Part shown: positions 33,932 to 42,011 of the stretch, one piece after another
How the letters are laid out: each line of letters opens with the position of its first letter
Numbering within the stretch: the first letter of the stretch is position 1
NCBI RefSeq assembly: GCF_019801175.1
Contig: NZ_JAHVJR010000001.1
Coordinates: 868,001-932,000, forward strand
DNA from: Vannielia litorea
GTDB lineage: Bacteria > Pseudomonadota > Alphaproteobacteria > Rhodobacterales > Rhodobacteraceae
Reading direction: 5' to 3'
DNA length: 64,000 bases
Program-made: the position numbers and the translations under genes
Notes under the pieces: model-generated
Database searches by the model: none
Told to the model about the DNA's origin: nothing
Seen by the model: the letters and a program-made list of their open reading frames with translations, nothing else

Positions 33932-34885
33932 ATGAGCGGACTTCTGGCACTTCTGGACGACGTGGCGGCGATTGCAAAGCTGGCGGCGGCCTCGGTGGAT
34001 GACATCGCCAGCCAGGCGGCGAAGGCGAGCGCCAAGGCGGCGGGCGCTGTGATCGACGATGCGGCGGTGACGCCGAAATATGTGCAGGGGTTCGAACCCA
34101 AGCGGGAGTTGCCGATTGTCTGGCGGATCGCGCGGGGCTCGATCTTCAACAAGCTGGTGATCCTGCTGCCCGCCGCGCTGCTGCTCTCGGCCTTTGCGCC
34201 TTGGCTCATTTATCCGCTTTTGATGCTGGGCGGGGCTTACTTGTGTTTCGAGGGGGCGGAGAAGATATGGCATCTGATCCACCCCAGTTCGCATCACGTC
34301 GATATTCATATCGAGGGGGACAAGGCGCACCTTGAGGAGCAGAAGATTCAGGGCGCGATCAAGACGGATTTCATCCTCTCCGCCGAGATCATGACGATCA
34401 TCCTCTCAAACCTCGACGCGGAGGCGAGCATCTGGTTTCAGGGCGCGGCGCTGGCGCTGGCGGGGGTGATGATCACTGCCGCCGTCTATGGCAGCGTGGC
34501 GATCATCGTGAAGGCCGATGACGTGGGGCTGCACATGGCCGAGCGCGGCCGTCTGGGGCTGACCCGGGCGCTGGGGCGCGGGATCGTGATCGGGATGCCG
34601 TGGTTTCTGAAGTTTTTGATGATCGTGGGCACGGCGGCGATGCTTTGGGTCGGCGGCCAGATCATCATCCATTCGCTGGGGGTGATGGGCTGGCATGACC
34701 CTGAGCACTGGGTGCATGACGCGGCTGTGGCGGCGGCGGCGAAGGTGCCGGAGAACTGGCACGCCGTTGTGGAATGGATCGCCGGGGCCGGGCTGGCCGG
34801 CGTGCTGGGGCTGCTGCTCGGCTTTGTGCTGATCCCGTTGGTGCAATTCGTCATCGCGCCGGTGTGGAAGGCGGTGCGCGGGTGA
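33932..34885 (+). CDS. DUF808 family inner membrane protein
   Basis: A 317-residue membrane protein that begins MSGLLALLDDVAAIAKLAAASVDDIA, the family signature of DUF808 (YedI). Conserved blocks are AKASAKAAGAVIDDAAVTPKYVQGF, LMLGGAYLCFEGAEK and EEQKIQGAIKTDFILSAEIM. At least four membrane helices follow. The role is unknown. The stop overlaps the DoxX start by four bases. Confidence 0.92.
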   Translation: MSGLLALLDDVAAIAKLAAASVDDIASQAAKASAKAAGAVIDDAAVTPKYVQGFEPKRELPIVWRIARGSIFNKLVILLPAALLLSAFAPWLIYPLLMLGGAYLCFEGAEKIWHLIHPSSHHVDIHIEGDKAHLEEQKIQGAIKTDFILSAEIMTIILSNLDAEASIWFQGAALALAGVMITAAVYGSVAIIVKADDVGLHMAERGRLGLTRALGRGIVIGMPWFLKFLMIVGTAAMLWVGGQIIIHSLGVMGWHDPEHWVHDAAVAAAAKVPENWHAVVEWIAGAGLAGVLGLLLGFVLIPLVQFVIAPVWKAVRG

Positions 34886-35247
34886 TCTGGCAATCGGTTG
34901 CTCTGTTGGTCGCGCGGCTCCTGATCGCAGGGCTGTTCATTGGCGGCGCGGTGCAGAAGACCCAGCCGCAGGCGGTGATGGACCTGCTGGCGGGCAAGGG
35001 GATGCCGACGTGGCTGGTTTGGCCGGCGCTGGCCTTCAACGCAGGCGCGGCGGTGTGCCTCGTGCTGGGGGTCTGGGTGACGCCGGTGGCGCTGGCACTG
35101 GCGGCCTATTGCGCCTTTACCAGCATGTTCCACTACATCCCGAGCGACCCGTGGCAGATGACCATCTTCGTGAAGAACTGGGCGATTGCGGGCGGATGCC
35201 TTGCGCTGGCGGTGGCCGGTCCGGGGCGGTTTGCGCTTGGGGGGTAG
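34882..35247 (+). CDS. DoxX family membrane protein
   Basis: A 121-residue protein with four hydrophobic helices and the DoxX pattern RLLIAGLFIGGAVQKTQPQAVMDLLAGKGMP near the start. The start is GTG at 34882 within GTGA, overlapping the DUF808 stop. DoxX-like proteins are often linked to quinone-dependent oxidoreductases, but no partner is near. The 4-base overlap shows coupling with DUF808. Confidence 0.85.
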   Translation: MIWQSVALLVARLLIAGLFIGGAVQKTQPQAVMDLLAGKGMPTWLVWPALAFNAGAAVCLVLGVWVTPVALALAAYCAFTSMFHYIPSDPWQMTIFVKNWAIAGGCLALAVAGPGRFALGG

Positions 35248-35308
35248 GTTGGATGCGCCATGAATTGGCAGCCTACGCGGGTGTAGGGTGCGCACTCATG
35301 GCGCACCC
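35243..35308. repeat. REP-like palindromes between convergent genes
   Basis: GTAGGTTG...CCTAC (35244-35275) is followed by GGGTGCGC-ACTCAT-GGCGCACCC (35287-35308). The second stem is nearly perfect. The type GTAGGGTGCGC...GCGCACC recurs in intergenic regions of many bacteria. It sits between DoxX and transketolase, both reading towards it, and may stop both transcripts. Confidence 0.6.
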
Positions 35309-35316
35309 CCATAAGA

Positions 35317-37332
35317 TCAGAGCAGGCTCTTCACCTTCTCGGCCACGGCCTTGGCGGTGATGCCGAACTTCTCGTAAAGCTCCTCGGCCGGGGCGGAGGC
35401 GCCGAAGCTGTCCATCCCGACGAAACCGGCCTTGGCCTCGCGGCCGCGCTCGCCGAGCAGCCACTGGTCCCAGCCCTGACGGACGGCGGCCTCGACGGCC
35501 ACGCGGACCGGGCCGCCGGGAAGCACGCGCTTGCGGTACTTCTCGTCCTGCTGTGCAAAAAGCTCCATCGAGGGCATGGAGACGACGCGGGTGCCGATAC
35601 CTTCGGCCTCCAGCAGCGCCTTGGCCTCCATCGCGATGCTCACCTCGGAGCCGGTGGCGAGGAGGATGGCCTGCCGCTTGCCCTCGGCGTCGGCCAGAAC
35701 GTAAGCACCCTGTTCGGTCAGGTTCTTGCCCTTGTGCTCTTTGCGCACGGTGGGCAGGCCCTGACGGGAGAGGGCGAGGATGGAGGGCTTGCTGGTCTGG
35801 CTCAGGGCGATCTCCCAGGCCTCGGCGGTCTCGACCGCGTCGGCGGGGCGGAACACCAGCGTGTTGGGGGTGGCCCGCAGCAGGGCGAGATGCTCGACCG
35901 GCTGGTGGGTGGGGCCATCCTCGCCCAGACCGATGGAGTCGTGGGTCATCACGTAGACCGGGGCGACCTTCATCAGCGCGGAGAGGCGCATGGCCGGGCG
36001 GGCATAGTCGGTGAAGCACATGAAGGTGCCGCTGTAAGGCTTTGAACCGCCGTGCAAAGCCATGCCGTTCATCGCGGCGGCCATGCCGTGCTCGCGGATG
36101 CCGTAGTGGATGAAGCGCCCCTTGCGGTCTTCGGCCGAGAACACGCCGAGATCGGCGGTCTTGGTATTGTTGGAGCCGGTGAGGTCGGCGGAGCCGCCGA
36201 TGGTCTCGCCCATCACCGGGTTGATCACCTCAAGCGCCATCTCGGAGGCCTTGCGGGTGGCCACCTTGGGCTGCTCGTCGGAGATCTGCTTTTTCAGGGC
36301 GCGGATCACGGCGGCGAGTTTCTTGGGCGCTTCGCCGCTTTGCTGGCGGTCCCATTCGGCGCGTTTGCGCTCGGAGAGGGCACCGAGACGCACCTCCCAA
36401 TCCTTGCGGTCCTGTTCGCCGCGCGACCCGATCTCTTCCCAGGCCGATTTGAGGTCGGCGGGGATGGTGAAGGCGGGGGAGGTCCAGCCGTAGGCCTTTT
36501 TGGCGGCTTCCAGTTGGTCGGCGTCGGTGAGCGCGCCGTGGCCCTTGGAGGTGTCTTGCGCGGCGTGGCCGAGGGCGATGTGGGTCTTGCAGGCGATCAT
36601 GGTCGGGCGGTCGGACTTTTTGGCCTCGGTGAGGGCCGCGTCGATCGCCTCGGGGTCATGGCCGTCACATTGCAGCACGTTCCAGCCGGAGGCCTTGAAC
36701 CGCTCGACCTGATCGGTGCTGTCGGAGAGCGAAACCTTGCCGTCGATGGTGATGTCGTTGTTGTCCCACATCACGATGAGGCGGGAGAGTTTGAGGTGGC
36801 CGGCGAGTGCGATGGCCTCCTGGCTCACGCCCTCCATCAGGCAGCCGTCGCCGGCGATGCAGTAGGTGTAGTGATCGACCACCTTCTTGCCCCAGTGGGC
36901 GCGCTGGCTCTCCTCGGCGATGGCGAAGCCGACGGCATTGGAAATGCCCTGACCGAGCGGGCCGGTTGTGGTTTCGATCCCGTCCGCGAGGAAGTTCTCG
37001 GGGTGGCCTGCGGTGCGGGCGCCGAGTTGGCGGAAATTCTTGACTTCTTCGAGGGTTATCTGCGCATCGCCGGTGAGGTAGAGCAGCGAGTAGACCAGCA
37101 TCGAGCCGTGGCCTGCGGAGAGGATGAAGCGGTCACGGTCCGGCCAGTTTGGCGCGGCGGCATCGAACTTCAGGTGCTTCTCGAAGAGGACGGTGGCGAC
37201 ATCGGCCATGCCCATCGGCGCGCCGGAGTGGCCGGAGTTGGCGGCGGCGACCGCATCGAGCGTGAGCGTGCGGATGCAGGCGGCTTTCATCCAATGTTCG
37301 GGATGGGCGTTGCGAAGCGCGTCGATGTCCAC
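35317..37332 (-). CDS. tkt: Transketolase
   Basis: A 671-residue transketolase. The thiamine diphosphate motif GDGCLMEGVSQEAIALAGHLKLSRLIVMWDNN (about residues 155-190), the conserved HxxxG of DIDALRNAHPEH region, and DSIGLGEDGPTHQPVEHLA are all present. It moves two-carbon units between ketose and aldose phosphates in the pentose phosphate and Calvin-type pathways. GTG at 37332 is used as start with GAGGGG nine bases upstream. The gene lies close to both GAPDH genes, as in many Rhodobacterales. Confidence 0.97.
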   Translation of the reverse strand: MDIDALRNAHPEHWMKAACIRTLTLDAVAAANSGHSGAPMGMADVATVLFEKHLKFDAAAPNWPDRDRFILSAGHGSMLVYSLLYLTGDAQITLEEVKNFRQLGARTAGHPENFLADGIETTTGPLGQGISNAVGFAIAEESQRAHWGKKVVDHYTYCIAGDGCLMEGVSQEAIALAGHLKLSRLIVMWDNNDITIDGKVSLSDSTDQVERFKASGWNVLQCDGHDPEAIDAALTEAKKSDRPTMIACKTHIALGHAAQDTSKGHGALTDADQLEAAKKAYGWTSPAFTIPADLKSAWEEIGSRGEQDRKDWEVRLGALSERKRAEWDRQQSGEAPKKLAAVIRALKKQISDEQPKVATRKASEMALEVINPVMGETIGGSADLTGSNNTKTADLGVFSAEDRKGRFIHYGIREHGMAAAMNGMALHGGSKPYSGTFMCFTDYARPAMRLSALMKVAPVYVMTHDSIGLGEDGPTHQPVEHLALLRATPNTLVFRPADAVETAEAWEIALSQTSKPSILALSRQGLPTVRKEHKGKNLTEQGAYVLADAEGKRQAILLATGSEVSIAMEAKALLEAEGIGTRVVSMPSMELFAQQDEKYRKRVLPGGPVRVAVEAAVRQGWDQWLLGERGREAKAGFVGMDSFGASAPAEELYEKFGITAKAVAEKVKSLL

Positions 37333-37564
37333 GGAAAAGGTCCCCTCGGTGCAAGAATGTTGCGTCGTGATAGCAGGCTCGGGGGGGAGTTCAAGGCAGC
37401 ATGAAGGCCGCGTGGTAAGTGCTTGGAACAAAAGGGGCGCATGTTTTGCGGCCCTCGGTTACACTTGAGGCAGCCGGGACTGCGCGTCGATTCGGGCGCG
37501 GGGCAGCGGCGCAGGACAGGTGCAAGAGAAAAGAGCGGTGGCTCACACCGCAGGGGACAGCAGA

Positions 37565-37927
37565 ATGAGTGACATCTCGGCATTGGAGCGGCGGTTGACC
37601 GCCGCGATGGACAGGATCGGCGCAGCCGTGGCCAGCTACGAGGCGGGGCAGGCGGGGCCGAGCGAAGAGGAGCTCGCCGCGCAGCGCGGGCTCGAGGCGC
37701 AGGTGCTTCAGCTGAAACAGGCGCTGGAGGCGGAGCAGACCGCCAATACCCAGCTGCGTGAGCGGATTGACGCCATGAAGGCGCTGAAGGAGCGCCAGCA
37801 GGAGCGGATCGCCGAGTTGGAAGAGGCCGAGGCGGCGCTGCGGGCCAAGCAGGCCGAGGACCGCGAGGAACTGGATGCGGTGATCGCCGCGCTGGAGCCG
37901 CTGGTGGGGGAGGCTGCACATGGCTGA
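37565..37927 (+). CDS. Coiled-coil protein upstream of zapA
   Basis: A 120-residue, Ala/Glu/Arg-rich protein predicted as almost continuous coiled coil (residues ~5-110). Its last eight bases overlap zapA, so the two are co-translated. Proteins of this size before zapA in Rhodobacterales are usually hypothetical; a partner role in Z-ring assembly is inferred from the overlap only. Confidence 0.75.
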   Translation: MSDISALERRLTAAMDRIGAAVASYEAGQAGPSEEELAAQRGLEAQVLQLKQALEAEQTANTQLRERIDAMKALKERQQERIAELEEAEAALRAKQAEDREELDAVIAALEPLVGEAAHG

Positions 37928-38312
37928 GGTTCAGATTTCGATTGGCGGGCGGAGCTTTACGGTCGCCTGTCAGGAGGGCGAGGAGCATTACCTGACCGGC
38001 GCGGCGGAGATGCTGGACCGGGAGGCAAGCGCACTGGTGAGCCAGATCGGGCGGCTGCCCGAGGCGCGGATGCTGCTGATGGCCGGGCTGATGCTCGCCG
38101 ACCGCACGGCGGCCTTCGAGGAGAAGGCTGCGGCGGCGGAAGAGAAGCTGGCGGCGCAGGAAAAGCTCATCGAGGAGATGAAGGCCGTGCCCGCGCCCGA
38201 GCCCGCCCGCGTGGAGGTGCCGGTGGTGCCCCGCGAGGTGGAAGACTTCATGGCCGAACTGGCCGCACGGGCCGAGAGCCTTGCGGCGCAGGCCGAGGAG
38301 AAGGCGGGCTAG
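37920..38312 (+). CDS. zapA: Cell division protein ZapA
   Basis: A 130-residue ZapA-like protein. The N-terminal domain (VQISIGGRSFTVACQEGEEHYLTGAAEMLDREASAL) matches the ZapA globular head that binds FtsZ, and the C-terminal part is coiled coil with Pro-rich interruption. ZapA cross-links FtsZ filaments at midcell. It is longer than E. coli ZapA (109 aa). A long-stem RNA candidate follows. Confidence 0.9.
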   Translation: MAEVQISIGGRSFTVACQEGEEHYLTGAAEMLDREASALVSQIGRLPEARMLLMAGLMLADRTAAFEEKAAAAEEKLAAQEKLIEEMKAVPAPEPARVEVPVVPREVEDFMAELAARAESLAAQAEEKAG

Positions 38313-38361
38313 GGGAAGGGTCGCTTAGCGCCCACTTTCCAACCTACCGATGTAGATCGGC

Positions 38362-38541
38362 GCCCGTGCACGGGATCAAGGCCGCAGGCCGCCGTGCAGC
38401 GCCGACCCGCCCCCCGGGGCGGCGCTTTGGTGAGAACAGCGGTTACCGTGGAGGGAGGGCCAAGGCGGCACCATAAAGTGCCCCGCACAGCTGTTGCGGG
38501 CGCCACCCCGCGGGTCGGCGCTGCACGGCTTGCACACGGGC
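38362..38541 (+). ncRNA. ssrS: Long-stem structured RNA after zapA (6S RNA candidate)
   Basis: A perfect 20-bp inverted repeat (38391-38410 with 38510-38529) is extended inward by GGGGCGGCGC/GCGCCACCCC with one mismatch, giving a ~30-bp helix with a five-base bulge. GCCCGTG/CACGGGC may extend it outward. The interior has CTTTGG/CCAAGG and GGCAC/GTGCC hairpins. 6S RNA is encoded right after zapA in many proteobacteria and has this overall shape and length. The long perfect stem is stronger than I expect for 6S, so the call is tentative; the ends are estimates. Confidence 0.5.
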
Positions 38542-38619
38542 CCGCACGCCCCGCTTCATAAATCTTAAACCAAATGCCGCAGGCTTCCGGACGGTTCGAG
38601 GAAACGTCTGGAGGCATCC

Positions 38620-39231
38620 ATGCCCAGTGTCGACGAGATTGCCCGCGAGATCGTGGCCCGCGAGGGCGGCTATGTGAACGACCCCGATGATCCGGGGGGC
38701 GCGACGAAATTCGGGGTCACCATCGGCACGCTGCGCCGCCTCGGGGTGGACCTTGACGGAGATGGGCGCACCACCGTCCGCGATGTGAAACGCCTCAGCG
38801 CCGAGCAGGCGCGGGGCATCTTCATCGAGCATTACTTCAAGCGGCCGCGGATTGCCGAGCTGCCGGTGGCGCTGCACGCCAGCGTCTTCGACATGTATGT
38901 GAACGCGGGCAGCAACGCGGTGAAGATCCTGCAGCGGCTGCTGGCCCGGATGGGACAGGCCTGCGCGGTGGATGGCGCGATTGGTCCGCAGACCATTGCC
39001 GCCGCCCGCGCCGCCTTCGACGAAGCGCCGGACCATTTGGCGGATGCCTACGGGATCGCCCGGCGCAACTATTACTACGGCCTCGCCGATGCCCGCCCCT
39101 CCAGCCGCAAATACGCCCGCCGACGTGATGGCGGGAAGGGCGGCTGGATCACCCGCGCGGAAGAGTTCATCAGCCCGAAGTACCGCCTGACGGAGGCCGA
39201 GCATCGCGCGCGGGTGGCGAAATGGGGCTGA
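38620..39231 (+). CDS. N-acetylmuramidase endolysin, GH108 type (GTA lysis)
   Basis: A 203-residue glycoside hydrolase family 108 protein. The catalytic Glu is E15 in VAREGGYVNDPDDPGGATKFGVT, the family signature; the C-terminal peptidoglycan-binding part ends FISPKYRLTEAEHRARVAKWG. In Rhodobacter capsulatus a similar enzyme paired with a 3-TM holin releases gene transfer agent particles. Here it overlaps the holin gene by ten bases. No signal peptide is seen, so export depends on the holin. Confidence 0.88.
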   Translation: MPSVDEIAREIVAREGGYVNDPDDPGGATKFGVTIGTLRRLGVDLDGDGRTTVRDVKRLSAEQARGIFIEHYFKRPRIAELPVALHASVFDMYVNAGSNAVKILQRLLARMGQACAVDGAIGPQTIAAARAAFDEAPDHLADAYGIARRNYYYGLADARPSSRKYARRRDGGKGGWITRAEEFISPKYRLTEAEHRARVAKWG

Positions 39232-39776
39232 TCACCGCCATGCTCACGGCCCTCTTTGGCGGCGGGCGCAACGGGATTGCCGAGACGGTGGAGGTGTTTC
39301 GCGAGAACGCCGAAAACGCCTCGGCCCGGGCCGCTGCCTACCAGGGCGCGGCGCTGGAGCAGTTCGGCCGCGAGTTCATGGTCGAGCGCAAGGGCTGGTT
39401 CGACCGGTTCATGGACGGGCTCAACCGCCTGCCGCGCCCGGTGCTGGCGCTGGGCACGATCTTTCTGATGCTCGCGGCGCTGGTGGACCCGATCTGGTTT
39501 GCCGCGCGGATGCAGGGGATCGCGTTGGTTCCCGAGCCGCTGTGGTGGCTGATGGGGGCGATCGTGAGCTTCTACTTCGGGGCCCGGCACCAGGTGAAGG
39601 GGCAGGAATTTCAGCGCTCGATCGCCGCCACGGTGGCGCTGGCGCCGCAGGTGCAGGCCAACATGGCGGCGCTGGCGGCGTTGCAGGCGGGGGCAGGCGA
39701 GCGGGGCGTTCTGGCGGAGGGCGCAGAGGGCGAGAACCCGGCGCTGGACGACTGGCGCGGGGGCCGGGCGGCATGA
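39222..39776 (+). CDS. 3-TM holin (GTA-release type)
   Basis: A 184-residue protein with an N-terminal amphipathic part, two to three transmembrane helices (about residues 67-85 and 101-122, possibly an N-terminal segment) and an Ala-rich cytosolic tail. The block FGREFMVERKGWFDRFMDGLNRLPRPVLALGTIFLM and FYFGARHQVKGQEF are typical of the holin family recalled as GTA_holin_3TM. It forms the membrane lesion that lets the muramidase out. ATGA overlap with the next gene. Confidence 0.87.
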   Translation: MGLITAMLTALFGGGRNGIAETVEVFRENAENASARAAAYQGAALEQFGREFMVERKGWFDRFMDGLNRLPRPVLALGTIFLMLAALVDPIWFAARMQGIALVPEPLWWLMGAIVSFYFGARHQVKGQEFQRSIAATVALAPQVQANMAALAALQAGAGERGVLAEGAEGENPALDDWRGGRAA

Positions 39777-39976
39777 TGCCCGATACCGTCTGGGTCAGCC
39801 TGCTCACCGAGCACGGGCCTTGGGTGCTGCTCGTCTTCTTCCTGCTCTTCAAGGACCACAAGAAGGACGAAACCACCCGCGCGGCCCTGCACCGCAACAC
39901 CGAGATCATCATCGAGCTGACCACGCTGATCCGCGAGCGCCTGCCGGGCCGAGGCGCAGGCGGGGGCGACAAATGA
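39773..39976 (+). CDS. 67-residue membrane protein in the lysis cassette
   Basis: One transmembrane helix (HGPWVLLVFFLLF, ~14-26) is followed by a charged helix (KDHKKDETTRAALHRNTEIIIELTTLIRERL). ATGA overlaps with the genes on both sides. This layout, one span plus cytosolic amphipathic tail, recalls antiholin or spanin-like regulators, but the sequence is not one I recognise. Confidence 0.75.
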   Translation: MMPDTVWVSLLTEHGPWVLLVFFLLFKDHKKDETTRAALHRNTEIIIELTTLIRERLPGRGAGGGDK

Positions 39977-40098
39977 GCTGGCTCCGGGCCGCGCTGCGGC
40001 GGCTGTTGCTGGGCCGCGAGATGGAGCGGGAGACCGACCGCAACCGCGCCGCCGCCGATGCGCTCGACGCGACGCTGAAGGAGATGCTGGGAAGATGA
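39973..40098 (+). CDS. 41-residue basic/amphipathic peptide in the lysis cassette
   Basis: The frame encodes MSWLRAALRRLLLGREMERETDRN... ending DALDATLKEMLGR, an Arg-rich amphipathic helix with a Trp near the start. It overlaps the neighbours by ATGA at both ends, which is the main evidence for translation. It could sit on the inner face of the membrane. Family unknown. Confidence 0.65.
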   Translation: MSWLRAALRRLLLGREMERETDRNRAAADALDATLKEMLGR

Positions 40099-40520
40099 CA
40101 CGTGCCTTGGGGCTGACGGCCCTCATCCTGCTTGTGCTGGGCGTGCTGGCCCGGCCGCTCGGAATTGTCACCGCGCAGGACCTTGCGCGCGCGGCGCTGG
40201 TGGCGATGGCGGCCACGCTGGCGGGCACCTTTCTGTGGCTCTGGCGCGAGAAGGCGACGCCGCTGGCGCTGGCGATGACCTTCAGCTGGGCCGGCGCCTC
40301 GGCGCTGCTTGGCTGGCGGGTGGCGCAGGACATGCTGGGCCACCCGGCGTGGATGGTGGAAAGCCCGCTGCTGCTGGGGGTGCTCGGCGTCTACCTCACC
40401 GGAACGTTGCTGCACGTGGAGGCGATCCGCCGGGCCTTCGGGCTGGGGCAGGTGGCGCTGGTCTTCGTGCTGGGGGGCACGCTCGGCGCGGCGATGCTGG
40501 TGCTGGCGGTGCTGGGGTAG
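40095..40520 (+). CDS. Four-helix membrane protein ending the lysis cassette
   Basis: A 141-residue integral membrane protein with four hydrophobic helices (about 5-22, 32-50, 57-75 and 92-140 region). No charged catalytic motif is seen. It is coupled by ATGA to the 41-residue gene and is the last gene before a convergent rimK-type gene. I do not recognise the family. Confidence 0.75.
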   Translation: MTRALGLTALILLVLGVLARPLGIVTAQDLARAALVAMAATLAGTFLWLWREKATPLALAMTFSWAGASALLGWRVAQDMLGHPAWMVESPLLLGVLGVYLTGTLLHVEAIRRAFGLGQVALVFVLGGTLGAAMLVLAVLG

Positions 40521-40556
40521 GAGGCGGGGCGCCGCCCGCCGTAACGGCAGGGCGCG

Positions 40557-41951
40557 TCAGCTCTTCCGGCGGCGGACCTGCTTGGGGCGGACGTGGTGCT
40601 CGATTTCGTCGTAGAGGCGGGCGACCACGTTCTTTTCGGTCGCGGCCTCGATGCCTTCGAAGCCGGGGGAGCTGTTGACCTCCAGCACCTTGGGGCCGTC
40701 TTCGGAGCGCAGCAGGTCCACCCCGGCCATGCCGAGGCCGAAGGCGCGGGCGGCGCGGGTGGCGGTTTCACGCTCGAGCCGGGAGATGCGGACCGATTTG
40801 GCAGTGCCGCCCCGGTGCAGATTGGAGCGGAAATCGCCCTCGGCGCCGGTGCGCTTCATCGAGGCGACCACCTTGCCGCCGATGACCATGCAGCGGATAT
40901 CTTCGCCGGCGGCCTCCTTGACGAAGTCCTGCACGAGGAAGTTGGCGTTGAGGCCGCGGAAGGCGTCGATCACCGACTCGGCGGCCTTGCGGGTTTCGGC
41001 GAGCACCACGCCCTTGCCTTGCGTGCTCTCCAGCAGTTTCACGATCAGCGGCGCGCTGCCGGCGAGCGCGATCAGGTTGGCGGTGTCCTTGGGGGAGGCG
41101 GCGAAGGCGGTGTCGGGCATGGGCACCTTGGCGCGCGACATGATCTGATGCGCGTGCAGCTTGTCGCGCGAGGCGGTAATGCCGTGGGAGGGGTTCACCG
41201 AGAAGGTGCCGATGGTCTCGAACTGGCGGACGATGGCGGTGCCGTAGGTCGTGACCGAGGCGCCGATGCGCGGGATCACCGCATCGTAGCGGGGCAGGCG
41301 TTTGCCATCATAATGCACCTCGGGGGCGAGGGTGGAGATGGCCATGTAGCAGCGGGTGGTGTCGATCACCTCCACGGTGTGACCGCGCTTCTCACCCTCT
41401 TCGACCAGCCTGCGGGTGGAATAGTTGTTCTCGCGGCTGAGCACGGCGATGCGCAGCGCGCGGGGCGGCTGGGCGGCGCGGACGGCGGGGGAGTGATAGA
41501 CCTCGTAGTCCAGCTCGGGCTGGCAGAAGCGGTCGTTGGCGTGGATGTTGATCTCTTCGTGCAGCGCCTGTCGGCCCAGCAGCATCCGCGAGGCCATGGT
41601 GGAGCGGTCGGTGAGGGTGACCTCGATAGGCCAGGCATGACCGGCGACCTCAAGCGGGGTTTCGATGACGTAGCGCAGCTCTTTCTCGCCGTTGGACGAG
41701 GTCACCTCGCGGCGGTCGGTGATGGCGGCGGAGCAGGGGATGAACAGGTCTTCGCGGCCCGGAATCGGGTGAACGGTGAAGCGCACCTTGGGCTTGGCGG
41801 CGGGGCCGAAGGTTTCGATATCGGAGGCGTGCAGCGCGGAAGTACGCGCGCCGGTATCGACCTTGGCCTTCAGCGCGGGCAGACCGAGAGCGGGCAGGGT
41901 GACCCATTCTTCCCAGCCGAATTGGAGGGGCGCGGTGGCGGGTGGGGTCAT
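40557..41951 (-). CDS. RimB-RimK fusion: retropepsin-like protease plus ATP-grasp ligase
   Basis: A 464-residue protein in two domains. Residues ~10-150 are the retropepsin-like (RimB, DUF785) domain with the Asp motif DTGARTSALH at 32-41. Residues ~165-450 are RimK-type ATP-grasp with LSRENNYSTRRLVEEGEKRGH, the ATP loop ESTQGKGVVLAET, HRGGTAKSVRISRLE and the metal-binding EVNSSPGFEGIE. RimK adds glutamates to the ribosomal S6 C-terminus and RimB removes or trims them, so both activities are in one chain. AAGGA precedes the ATG at 41951. It is divergent from tgt. Confidence 0.88.
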   Translation of the reverse strand: MTPPATAPLQFGWEEWVTLPALGLPALKAKVDTGARTSALHASDIETFGPAAKPKVRFTVHPIPGREDLFIPCSAAITDRREVTSSNGEKELRYVIETPLEVAGHAWPIEVTLTDRSTMASRMLLGRQALHEEINIHANDRFCQPELDYEVYHSPAVRAAQPPRALRIAVLSRENNYSTRRLVEEGEKRGHTVEVIDTTRCYMAISTLAPEVHYDGKRLPRYDAVIPRIGASVTTYGTAIVRQFETIGTFSVNPSHGITASRDKLHAHQIMSRAKVPMPDTAFAASPKDTANLIALAGSAPLIVKLLESTQGKGVVLAETRKAAESVIDAFRGLNANFLVQDFVKEAAGEDIRCMVIGGKVVASMKRTGAEGDFRSNLHRGGTAKSVRISRLERETATRAARAFGLGMAGVDLLRSEDGPKVLEVNSSPGFEGIEAATEKNVVARLYDEIEHHVRPKQVRRRKS

Positions 41952-42011
41952 CGGGCTGTCCTTGGCTTTTGGCTGCATCTGTCGGATATGGGGCCCGAAG
42001 GAGACGGGCAT

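Noticed and set aside
38391..38529. Bacterial SRP (4.5S) RNA or RNase P RNA as the explanation of the long stem
   Set aside because: The SRP domain IV sequence (GGTCAGG...GGAAGGAAGCAGCC) and the conserved RNase P blocks are absent.
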